In this document: positions 9,925 through 17,269 of the stretch, in pieces | Numbering within the stretch: position 1 is the first letter of the stretch | Layout of the letters: every line of letters starts with the position of its first letter | Assembly: GCA_050485385.1 (NCBI GenBank) | Contig: JBJHBG010000014.1 | Location: 1-54,131, forward strand | Length of the DNA: 54,131 nt | Direction of reading: 5' to 3' | DNA from: RECO01 sp050485385 | Lineage (GTDB): Bacteria > Pseudomonadota > Alphaproteobacteria > Geminicoccales > Geminicoccaceae | Notes under the pieces: generated by a model | Databases searched by the model: none | What the model saw: the letters and a program-made list of their open reading frames with translations, nothing else | Told to the model about the DNA's origin: nothing | Position numbers and translations under genes: made by a program

Positions 9925-10533
9925 TCAGGTCAACGGCCCCGCCCGCTCCTGCAACAGCTCGATCAGCCCGTCGATACCGCGGCGCTGCATGACCGACGCG
10001 AACTCGTTCCGCTGCGAGATCGTCATGCTGACACCCTCGACCTCGACGTCGATGATCTGCAAGGCGCCGCCGCGCTCGCGCACGCGCCAGTCGATCCGCA
10101 CCGGCTCCTGATTGCCGACGACACGCGTGGTCACCCGCGCATCCTGGTTGCCTTGCGGAGCGGCTCCGGTGATCTCGACCCGTTGGCCCGTGTAGTCGTC
10201 GAGCCGTGTCGCGTAGGTGGCGATCACCCAGCGCTCGAAGGCGTCGACATAGGCGCTGCGCTGCTCGTCGGAGAGGTCGCGGTAGGGTGGGCCGAGCGCG
10301 GCGCGGGCGATGAAGGGCACGTCGAAGCCCTCCTGCAGCAGCTCGCGCAAGCCGCGCCGGCGCTCGTCCATACTGCCGTCGCCGTTCAGGATCGTGGTCG
10401 CCCGGTCCGCCAGATCGGCGACGAAATCACGGGCGGCGTCCGGCTCGACGGCGTTGCCGGGTGCTGCCGGTGCCAGCCACAATGCCAGCGCGCCGAGGGT
10501 GGCGAAGAGGAGGCGGCGGGTAACCAAGGCCAT
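9925..10533 (-). CDS. MlaC/Ttg2D-family periplasmic phospholipid-binding protein (copy 2)
   Basis: 202 residues, the same length as its neighbour and similar throughout: AARDFVADLADRATTIL, GFDVPFIARAALGPPYRDL, SAYVDAFERWVIATYATRLDDYTGQ, RIDWRVRERG and the almost identical C-terminus VEGVSMTISQRNEF. A signal peptide ends near GNAVEP. The family carries lipids through the periplasm. The two genes lie head to tail 88 bases apart, which indicates local duplication followed by divergence. Different lipid or partner specificity is an inference. The 99 bases upstream (10534-10632) contain no recognisable feature. Confidence 0.87.
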   Translation of the reverse strand: MALVTRRLLFATLGALALWLAPAAPGNAVEPDAARDFVADLADRATTILNGDGSMDERRRGLRELLQEGFDVPFIARAALGPPYRDLSDEQRSAYVDAFERWVIATYATRLDDYTGQRVEITGAAPQGNQDARVTTRVVGNQEPVRIDWRVRERGGALQIIDVEVEGVSMTISQRNEFASVMQRRGIDGLIELLQERAGPLT

Positions 10534-10632
10534 GATCGCTTCTCCGGCGGGCGGGATCTATGCCCACGCGTCTGGTCGAGCGTGCGTGTTAGCCGCGTTC
10601 ACTCGCGGGTGGAATACCCTGCGAACCGGCGC

Positions 10633-10830
10633 TCAACCGCGGTCGTCCCCGCTGCCGGTCTGGCGGTGGATGAGATAGAAGATCAAGACGACGCTGACGC
10701 CCGTGAAGGTGAGACCGGTGCCGTAGAATACCGAATCGGTCGCGTTGCTCGCCATGAACAGTCCGACGAGGCTGACCACGCCGAGCACGGTACCGAGAAT
10801 CCACGAACCCATGCTGCTTTCCCGATTCAT
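10633..10830 (-). CDS. Small two-helix membrane protein, unknown function
   Basis: 65 residues with two hydrophobic stretches (about residues 9-27 and 38-56) and a polar Gly/Asp-rich C-terminus, so a small integral membrane protein. The ATG at 10830 overlaps the stop of the upstream DUF2189 gene as ATGA, a sign of translational coupling; an internal ATG at 10812 (59 residues) is the alternative. I do not recognise a family. Coupling suggests it works with or modulates the DUF2189 protein. Confidence 0.65.
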   Translation of the reverse strand: MNRESSMGSWILGTVLGVVSLVGLFMASNATDSVFYGTGLTFTGVSVVLIFYLIHRQTGSGDDRG

Positions 10831-11639
10831 GCGGCCGGTGCGCCGAGCGGCGCACCGGGATACTGGACGAGATCCTTGTAGGCGTGCCACGTGGCATGGC
10901 CAACCAGCGGCAGCGCCACGATCAGGCCGAGGAACAGCGTGGCGAGGCCGGCCCCAACGAACAGCACGATCAACAGGCCCCAGAACGCCATGGCCTTGGG
11001 GTTCTGCACCACGGCGCGGATGCTGGTGACGATGGCGTCCATCACGTTGGCCTCGGGTCGATCGAGCAGCATCGGGATCGAAATGGCGCTGATGGCGAAG
11101 GTGGCAGCCGCCAGGACGCCGCCGACGGCCGTGCCGAACACCAGGAAGGGCAGGGAACTCGGCGTGAGGAAGGTCTCGACCAGGAGGTTGTCGATCGACG
11201 GCACGTTGCCGACGCCGAAATAGAGGATGAAGATCAACGCAGCGATGCGGCCCCACAGGATCAGCATCAACAACAGCGCCACGCCCATCAGGGCGATCTG
11301 CGAGGCATTGCGGCGCCAGGCGCCGAGGGCGTCGCCGAAGCTGGTCAACTGGCCCGCTTCGTGCCGGCGGCTGATCTCGTAGAGGCCGACCGCGGCCAGC
11401 GGCCCGACGATGAGGAAGCCCGCGGTCATCGGCAGGATCAGGTAGTAGAGGCCGGAGGCGAACAGGCCGAGCGTCAGCGCGTAGCCGAGGACGGCGAAGA
11501 CGACGCCGTAGGCGAGCGACACGCCGGGGGTCGCGACCAGATCGCGCCAACCCGCGCGTAGCCAGCTCCACGGCCGGTCCAGCTCGACGTGGCGGATGGC
11601 CGCGCTGGCGCTCGCGACGCCGGTGACGGCTTGGCTCAT
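10827..11639 (-). CDS. DUF2189 multi-pass membrane protein
   Basis: 270 residues from ATG at 11639, preceded by GGAGG at about 6 bases. The opening IRHVELDRPWSWLRAGWRDL, followed by about six hydrophobic segments and GLYEISRRHEAGQ, fits the DUF2189 family of inner-membrane proteins, often annotated as cytochrome c oxidase subunit I-like although they lack haem ligands. It is divergent from ccoN across a 205-base intergenic region, a suggestive position next to the cbb3 oxidase operon. Function unknown. Confidence 0.75.
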   Translation of the reverse strand: MSQAVTGVASASAAIRHVELDRPWSWLRAGWRDLVATPGVSLAYGVVFAVLGYALTLGLFASGLYYLILPMTAGFLIVGPLAAVGLYEISRRHEAGQLTSFGDALGAWRRNASQIALMGVALLLMLILWGRIAALIFILYFGVGNVPSIDNLLVETFLTPSSLPFLVFGTAVGGVLAAATFAISAISIPMLLDRPEANVMDAIVTSIRAVVQNPKAMAFWGLLIVLFVGAGLATLFLGLIVALPLVGHATWHAYKDLVQYPGAPLGAPAA

Positions 11640-11784
11640 CGTGCCCTCCGAATATCGTCTGCCACTTATGAACATCTGCCATGAAACGGGTCGTCTGTTC
11701 CACATCTAGGATACAGGTTCGGCCGAATAGGCAAGGCCGGCTGTTTCGGTGGCTCTGCTCGGTCGGCCTCACCGGTTGGTCGAG

Positions 11785-11813
11785 TTGACGTTTTCACGAG
11801 GGTGAACGCGTAA
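11785..11813 (+). promoter_or_regulatory. Weak sigma70-like promoter candidate for ccoN
   Basis: TTGACG at 11785-11790 and a poor -10 (GCGTAA, 11808-11813) with a 17-base spacer lie upstream of ccoN. I looked for an FNR/ANR box (TTGAT-N4-ATCAA) in 11640-11844 and saw none. Confidence 0.2.
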
Positions 11814-11844
11814 ACGCCGCCGTGGTCGATCGTTCGGAGGCATC

Positions 11845-13335
11845 ATGACGCCGCTTGCAGCAACGGCCGAGCCCAGTGCCGCTCTCGCGCAACCTACCGA
11901 CTACGTCGAGAGCGTGATCCGCTGGTTCGTGATCGCGACCCTGTTCTGGGGCGTCGCCGGCATGGCCGTCGGCACGTTCATCGCCTTCCAGCTCGCCTAT
12001 CCCGAACTCAACTTCGGTCCCGCCTGGGCCAATTTCGGCCGCCTCCGCCCGGTCCACACCTCGGCCGTGATCTTCGCCTTCGGCGGCAACGCGCTGATGG
12101 CAACCTCGCTCTACGTGGTGCAGCGCACTTGCCGCCAGCGCCTGTTCGGTGGCGAGTTCGGCGCGATGTTCGTGTTCTGGGGCTATCAGCTCTTCATCGT
12201 GCTGGCGGCCACCGGCTACCTGATGGGCATCACCCAGAGCCAGGAGTACGCCGAGCCCGAGTGGTATGCCGATCTGTGGCTCACCGTCGTCTGGGTGGTC
12301 TACCTCGTCATCTTCGCCGGCACGCTGATGCGACGGCGGGAAAGTCACATCTACGTTGCCAATTGGTTCTTCCTCGCCTTCATCGTCACCGTGGCGATGT
12401 TGCACATCGTCAACAACCTGGCCCTGCCGGTGTCGTGGTTCGGCACGAAGAGCTACAGCGTCTGGACCGGCGTCCAGAGCGCCATGGTGCAGTGGTGGTA
12501 CGGCCACAATGCCGTCGGCTTCTTCCTCACCGCCGGCTTCCTCGGCATCATGTATTACTTCGTGCCGAAGCAGGCGGAACGCCCGGTCTACTCGTACCGG
12601 CTGTCGATCGTGCATTTCTGGGCGTTGATCTTCCTCTATATCTGGGCCGGGCCGCACCATCTGCACTATACGGCGCTGCCGGACTGGACGCAGATGCTCG
12701 GCATGACCTTCTCGGTGATGCTGTGGATGCCGTCCTGGGGCGGCATGATCAACGGCCTGATGACCCTGTCGGGGGCGTGGGACAAGCTCAGGACCGACCC
12801 GGTGCTGCGCTTCCTCGTGGTCTCGGTCGCCTTCTACGGCATGAGCACCTTCGAGGGGCCGCTGATGTCGATCCGCCAGGTCAACGCGCTCAGCCACTAC
12901 ACCGACTGGACCGTCGGCCACGTCCACTCCGGGGCGCTCGGTTGGGTCGCCTTCGTCACCTTCGGGGCGATGTACTACCTCGTGCCGAAGCTCTGGAAGC
13001 GCGAGCGGCTGTACAGCCTGCGCCTGGTCGAGTGGCACTTCTGGGTCGCGACCCTCGGCATCGTCCTCTACATCACGGCGATGTGGGTCTCCGGCATCAT
13101 GCAGGGCCTGATGTGGCGGGCCTACGACGACCTCGGCTTCCTCCAGTTCTCGTTCATCGAGACGGTCGCAGCGATGCACCCGTTCTACGTCATCCGGGCG
13201 TTGGGCGGGGTGCTCTTCCTCACCGGTGCCCTGATCATGGTCTACAACGTCTGGCGGACGATCCGCGGCGACGTGGCCCAAGAGGGCATGTCCGAAACCC
13301 CCGCACGGCCGGTGCAGCCGGTGCCGGCCGAGTAA
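11845..13335 (+). CDS. ccoN: cbb3-type cytochrome c oxidase subunit I CcoN
   Basis: 496 residues, 12 membrane segments, the catalytic subunit with haem b, haem b3 and CuB. Motifs: RPVHTSAVIFAFGGNAL (low-spin haem ligand His), WWYGHNAVGF (CuB His and cross-linked Tyr region), IWAGPHHLHY (CuB histidines), and GHVHSGALGW followed by a second His near the C-terminal haem ligands. It reduces oxygen to water with high affinity and pumps protons, which suits microaerobic growth. GGAGG lies 6 bases upstream of the ATG. It is the first gene of a ccoNOQP block. Confidence 0.98.
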   Translation: MTPLAATAEPSAALAQPTDYVESVIRWFVIATLFWGVAGMAVGTFIAFQLAYPELNFGPAWANFGRLRPVHTSAVIFAFGGNALMATSLYVVQRTCRQRLFGGEFGAMFVFWGYQLFIVLAATGYLMGITQSQEYAEPEWYADLWLTVVWVVYLVIFAGTLMRRRESHIYVANWFFLAFIVTVAMLHIVNNLALPVSWFGTKSYSVWTGVQSAMVQWWYGHNAVGFFLTAGFLGIMYYFVPKQAERPVYSYRLSIVHFWALIFLYIWAGPHHLHYTALPDWTQMLGMTFSVMLWMPSWGGMINGLMTLSGAWDKLRTDPVLRFLVVSVAFYGMSTFEGPLMSIRQVNALSHYTDWTVGHVHSGALGWVAFVTFGAMYYLVPKLWKRERLYSLRLVEWHFWVATLGIVLYITAMWVSGIMQGLMWRAYDDLGFLQFSFIETVAAMHPFYVIRALGGVLFLTGALIMVYNVWRTIRGDVAQEGMSETPARPVQPVPAE

Positions 13336-13347
13336 GGGAGACGCCCG

Positions 13348-14085
13348 ATGGTCTGGAACAGGCACGAGGTCTTCGAGACGCGCACGGTGGCGCTGACCGC
13401 GGGCATTCTGGTCGTCGTCGCGATCGGCGGTATCGTCGAGATTGCGCCTTTGTTCTCGATCAGGAACACGATCGAGCGCGTCGAGGGCATGCGGCCCTAT
13501 TCGCCGTTGGAGCTGATGGGCCGCAACATCTACATCCGCGAGGGCTGCTACGTCTGCCACAGCCAGCAGATCCGCACGCTCCGGGACGAGGTGGAGCGCT
13601 ACGGCCACTTCAGCCTCGCCGCCGAGAGCATGTTCGACCGGCCGTTCCAGTGGGGGTCCAAGCGCAACGGTCCGGACCTTGCTCGCGTCGGTGGCAAGTA
13701 TTCGAACGAATGGCACGTCCAGCACCTGATCGATCCGCAGTCGGTGGTGCCGGAAAGCATCATGCCGCCTTATGCCTTCCTCGCCGAGACCGAACTCGGC
13801 GCCGACGACATCCGGGCGCATCTGCAAACGCTGGCGAGGCTCGGCGATCCCTACACCGACGAGATGATCGAAAACGCCCGCTACGACGTGGTCCAACAAG
13901 CGTTGCCGGAGGGTGTTGGCGACTGGGACGCCGTGCTCGCGCGCTACCCCAATGCAGCGGTGGGCAGCTTCGATGGCGATCCGAGCCGGCTGACCGAGAT
14001 GGATGCGCTCGTGGCCTATCTGCAGATGCTCGGGCGGCTGGTCGACTTCACCGCCATCGAGCCCGCGGATCTGCAGCAACGCTGA
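13348..14085 (+). CDS. ccoO: cbb3-type cytochrome c oxidase subunit II CcoO
   Basis: 245 residues. An N-terminal membrane anchor (about residues 15-33) precedes a periplasmic mono-haem cytochrome c domain with CYVCH (67-71), QWGSKRNGPDLARVGGKYS and the probable axial Met in ESIMPPYAF. CcoO passes electrons from CcoP to CcoN. It begins 12 bases after ccoN with a GGGAGA ribosome site. Confidence 0.97.
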   Translation: MVWNRHEVFETRTVALTAGILVVVAIGGIVEIAPLFSIRNTIERVEGMRPYSPLELMGRNIYIREGCYVCHSQQIRTLRDEVERYGHFSLAAESMFDRPFQWGSKRNGPDLARVGGKYSNEWHVQHLIDPQSVVPESIMPPYAFLAETELGADDIRAHLQTLARLGDPYTDEMIENARYDVVQQALPEGVGDWDAVLARYPNAAVGSFDGDPSRLTEMDALVAYLQMLGRLVDFTAIEPADLQQR

Positions 14086-14095
14086 GGAGGCGGAC

Positions 14096-14248
14096 GTGTC
14101 GCAGGAGGTCTTGAACGTCCTCTACCAGATCTGGCTGGTCGGGATGGTCGTCATCTTCGTCGGCATCGCCTGGTGGGCGTTCAGGCCCGGCAACCGCAAG
14201 AAGTGGGAAGAGCGCGGTCGCCTTCCCCTCGACGACAAGGACGGCTAG
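14096..14248 (+). CDS. ccoQ: cbb3 oxidase small subunit CcoQ
   Basis: 50 residues from GTG at 14096, with GAGGAGG 5 bases upstream. One membrane helix (about 9-28) is followed by AWWAFRPGNRKKWEE, the basic C-terminal pattern of CcoQ/FixQ. It stabilises the CcoN-CcoO-CcoP complex. The stop abuts the ccoP ATG with no spacer. Confidence 0.9.
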   Translation: MSQEVLNVLYQIWLVGMVVIFVGIAWWAFRPGNRKKWEERGRLPLDDKDG

Positions 14249-15130
14249 ATGCCTACGAGGATCGAGAAGGACGAGGTCACTGGCGTCGAGACCACCGGCC
14301 ACGTGTGGGACGGCATCCGCGAACTCAACAATCCGCTGCCGAAGTGGTGGATCTATACCTTCTACGTCACCATCGCCTATGCCGTGCTCTGGTGGTTGCT
14401 CTACCCCGCCATCCCGTTCGGCCCGTCGGCCACCGGGGGTGTGGTCGGCATCGAGAGCCGCGACCGCCTTATGGCCGCGATCGAGGCGGCCGAGGCGGAG
14501 CGTGCAGGTGTACGCGCTCGGCTCGTCGCCGCCGATCTCGACGCTGTTCGCGACGATCCCACGCTGTTCACCTATGCGGTGACCGGCGGCCGCATCGCCT
14601 TCGGCGAGAACTGCGCACCTTGCCACGGCGTCGGCGGCACGGGCCAGCTCAACTATCCGGTGCTGGCCGACGACAACTGGATCTGGGGCGGCTCGCTCGA
14701 GGCCATCCAGCAGACCATCCAATGGGGTGTCCGCGCCCAGGAATACGAGTTCGAGACGCGCTTCGGCATGATGCCGGCCTTCGGCGCCGACGGCATCTTG
14801 AGCCCTGAGGAGGTCGATCAGGTGACCGCCTTCGTGCTCACCTTGAGCGGGCGCGACGACGAGGCCGACGCGGCGTTGGTCGAGGCCGGCGCCGAGGTCT
14901 ACGAGTGGAACTGCGCCGCCTGCCACGGCGATGGCGGCGAGGGCATCTACGAGATGGGTGCGCCGGCCCTGAACAATCAGATCTGGCTCTACGGCGGCAC
15001 GCCCGAGGAGATTCGCCGGCAGATCTGGAACCCGCGCCACGGCGTCATGCCCGGCTTCGCCGACCGGCTGGACGAGGGCACGATCAAGATGCTCGCGGTC
15101 TACGTCCACAGCCTCGGCGGCGGCGAGTAG
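14249..15130 (+). CDS. ccoP: cbb3 oxidase di-haem subunit III CcoP
   Basis: 293 residues. The N-terminus has the CcoP signature VWDGIRELNNPLPKWW, a membrane helix (about 33-52), then two cytochrome c domains with CAPCH (122-126) and CAACH (222-226). Probable axial Met residues lie in MMPAF and VMPGF. CcoP accepts electrons from soluble cytochrome c. Last gene of the structural block. Confidence 0.97.
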   Translation: MPTRIEKDEVTGVETTGHVWDGIRELNNPLPKWWIYTFYVTIAYAVLWWLLYPAIPFGPSATGGVVGIESRDRLMAAIEAAEAERAGVRARLVAADLDAVRDDPTLFTYAVTGGRIAFGENCAPCHGVGGTGQLNYPVLADDNWIWGGSLEAIQQTIQWGVRAQEYEFETRFGMMPAFGADGILSPEEVDQVTAFVLTLSGRDDEADAALVEAGAEVYEWNCAACHGDGGEGIYEMGAPALNNQIWLYGGTPEEIRRQIWNPRHGVMPGFADRLDEGTIKMLAVYVHSLGGGE

Positions 15131-15187
15131 GGGCACGCGGCGACGCTCGCCAACCTTCGTCCAAAAGACATGTAATCGACTTCGAAT

Positions 15188-15226
15188 ATGCTGATTTCGC
15201 GCCCCATCCTTGGGGCTCGTCAGCAT
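15188..15226 (+). repeat. Nested inverted repeat between ccoP and ccoG
   Basis: An outer stem ATGCTGA/TCAGCAT (7 base pairs, perfect) encloses an inner stem GCCCC/GGGGC with a 6-base loop, in the 120-base gap separating the structural and maturation blocks. There is no T-run. It could be a partial terminator, processing site or leader structure for ccoG. Confidence 0.5.
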
Positions 15227-15250
15227 CGTCGAGATGGAGTTCCGAGCGCC

Positions 15251-16780
15251 ATGGGGCATGCGCTGGAGAACCTCGCCAAGCAGGCCGAAGCCGAGGTTGC
15301 CGGCGCGCCGACGACCGACGCCGCACCGGGCGTCGCCAAGGTCGCCGTCGAGTCGCGGACCGAGCAGCGGGAAAGCCCGCTCTACCAAGGCCGGGTCCAG
15401 GTCTATCCGCGCGACGTGCGCGGCACCTTTCGGCGGGTGAAGTGGACCGCACTCGTGGTGCTGCTGGGCCTTTACTGGCTGTTGCCGTGGGTGCGCTGGG
15501 ACCGCGGGCCGGCGGCGCCGGACCAGGCGGTGATGATCGACATGGCCGGCCGCCGCGCCTATTTCTTCTGGGTCGAGATCTGGCCGCAGGAGGTCTATTT
15601 CCTCACGGGCGTCCTGATCCTCGCCGCCTTCGGCCTGTTCCTCGCCACCTCGCTTTTGGGCCGCCTCTGGTGCGGCTTCGCCTGTCCGCAGACGGTCTGG
15701 ACGGACCTGTTCCTTTGGGTCGAGCGCCGCGTCGAGGGCGATCGGGCGGCGCGGATCCGGCTCGACAAGGCGCCGTGGACCCGGGACAAGGCAAGAAAGC
15801 GCATCCTCAAGCATGCCATTTGGCTGCTCATCGCCTTCGCCACGGGTGGCGCCTGGATCCTCTACTTCGGCAACGCGCCGGACGTGCTGGTGGGCGCGTT
15901 CCGGGGCGAGGCGAGCACGCCGATCTATTTCTTCGTGGGCCTGTTCACGCTCACCACCTACCTCCTGGCCGGCCACGCCCGCGAGCAGGTCTGCACCTAC
16001 ATGTGCCCGTGGCCGCGCATCCAAGGCGCTCTGTTCGACGCGGACACGCTCGCCGTCACCTACGAGCGGTGGCGTGGCGAGCCGCGTGGCCCGGTGAAGA
16101 AGGGCCAGGGCTTCGACGGTCGCGGCGACTGCATCGACTGCAAGCAGTGCGTCGCCGTCTGCCCCACCGGCATCGACATCAGGGACGGCTTCCAGCTCGA
16201 ATGCATCGGCTGCGCACTGTGCGTCGACGCCTGCAACGACGTGATGGACCGGATCGGCCGGCCGCGGCATCTCATCACCTACGACAGTGCCCGCAACACC
16301 GAGTTGCGTGCCAGGGGCGAGCGACCCAGCTACCGCATCCTGCGTCCCCGGACGCTGATCTACGTCGCGCTGATCGCCTTGGTCGGCGGCCTCATCGCCT
16401 ACGGCCTCGCGACCCGCTCCGAGGCCCACCTCGCCGTCGAGCGCGACCGCAGTGCGTTGTTCGTCACGCTGTCCGACGGCTCCATCCGCAACACCTTCGA
16501 GGTGCGCATCCACAACAAGACCCACTACCCGCAGCTCTACGCCCTGGACATCGCAGGCTTGCCACCGACGGCCGAGGTGTGGGCGAGCAACCGCTCGCCT
16601 GAACCTTTGGGCAGCATGCTCCTCTGGGCCGATGCCGATACGGTGACGAGCTACACCATCCTGGTGGCGGTGCCGCGCGACGACGTCGCCGCGGCGTCGG
16701 TGGACCTCACCTTCCAGGTGACCTCCGAGACGGGCGAGGTCGCCACCCAGCGCAGCGTGTTCCGAGGACCCAGCCCATGA
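15251..16780 (+). CDS. ccoG: cbb3 oxidase maturation protein CcoG (FixG, polyferredoxin)
   Basis: 509 residues. Membrane helices carry GRLWCGFACPQTVWTDLF and REQVCTYMCPWPRIQ, followed by two [4Fe-4S] motifs, CIDCKQCVAVCP and CIGCALCVDACN, and a C-terminal IgG-like periplasmic domain (FixG_C). CcoG is a Cu(II) reductase/oxidoreductase for cbb3 copper delivery. The ATG at 15251 is preferred; an upstream in-frame ATG at 15188 would put the intergenic stem in coding sequence. The stop overlaps ccoH as ATGA. Confidence 0.95.
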   Translation: MGHALENLAKQAEAEVAGAPTTDAAPGVAKVAVESRTEQRESPLYQGRVQVYPRDVRGTFRRVKWTALVVLLGLYWLLPWVRWDRGPAAPDQAVMIDMAGRRAYFFWVEIWPQEVYFLTGVLILAAFGLFLATSLLGRLWCGFACPQTVWTDLFLWVERRVEGDRAARIRLDKAPWTRDKARKRILKHAIWLLIAFATGGAWILYFGNAPDVLVGAFRGEASTPIYFFVGLFTLTTYLLAGHAREQVCTYMCPWPRIQGALFDADTLAVTYERWRGEPRGPVKKGQGFDGRGDCIDCKQCVAVCPTGIDIRDGFQLECIGCALCVDACNDVMDRIGRPRHLITYDSARNTELRARGERPSYRILRPRTLIYVALIALVGGLIAYGLATRSEAHLAVERDRSALFVTLSDGSIRNTFEVRIHNKTHYPQLYALDIAGLPPTAEVWASNRSPEPLGSMLLWADADTVTSYTILVAVPRDDVAAASVDLTFQVTSETGEVATQRSVFRGPSP

Positions 16781-17265
16781 GCCCACTGCCCGAGCGCAAG
16801 AGCCTCTGGATCCCCTGGACCTTCGTCGGCTTCTTCGCCGTGGTCGCCGTGGTCAACGGCATCATGATCTACCATGCCGTCACCACCTTCTCGGGCGTCG
16901 ACCGGCGCGATGCCTACAAGCGCGGCCAAGCCTACAACGAGATCCTGGCCGAGGCTCGAGCGCAGGAAGCCCTGGGCTGGACCGCCGCGATCGACCACGA
17001 GCCCGTCGCCGACGAGGTCGGGCGACTTCGTGTCGTCGTCGCCGATGGCCGCGAGGAGCCCATCGCCGATGCCGACGTCTCGGCGCTGGTGAAGCGGCCG
17101 ACCAACGCGCATCTCGACTTCGAGACTTGGTTGGTCCCCGTCGGTGGCGGTGCCTATGCCGCCGAGTTGGACTGGCCGGCGCCGGGCATCTGGGACGTGC
17201 TGGTCACCGTCCGCCAGGCGGGTGACCGCTTCCAGGTCGAAGAGCGCATCTTCGTGGTCCGCTAG
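16777..17265 (+). CDS. ccoH: cbb3 oxidase assembly protein CcoH (FixH)
   Basis: 162 residues. One N-terminal membrane helix (about 13-32) with IPWTFVGFFAVVAVVNGIM, then YNEILAEARAQEALGW and a periplasmic beta-rich FixH domain ending VEERIFVVR. CcoH interacts with CcoP and is needed for cbb3 stability. It starts inside the ccoG stop (ATGA) and ends 4 bases before the ccoI GTG. Confidence 0.94.
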   Translation: MSPLPERKSLWIPWTFVGFFAVVAVVNGIMIYHAVTTFSGVDRRDAYKRGQAYNEILAEARAQEALGWTAAIDHEPVADEVGRLRVVVADGREEPIADADVSALVKRPTNAHLDFETWLVPVGGGAYAAELDWPAPGIWDVLVTVRQAGDRFQVEERIFVVR

Positions 17266-17269
17266 CACC

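Noticed and set aside
11640..11844. FNR/ANR box expected upstream of ccoN
   Set aside because: No TTGAT-N4-ATCAA or close variant was found; oxygen control may work through another regulator.
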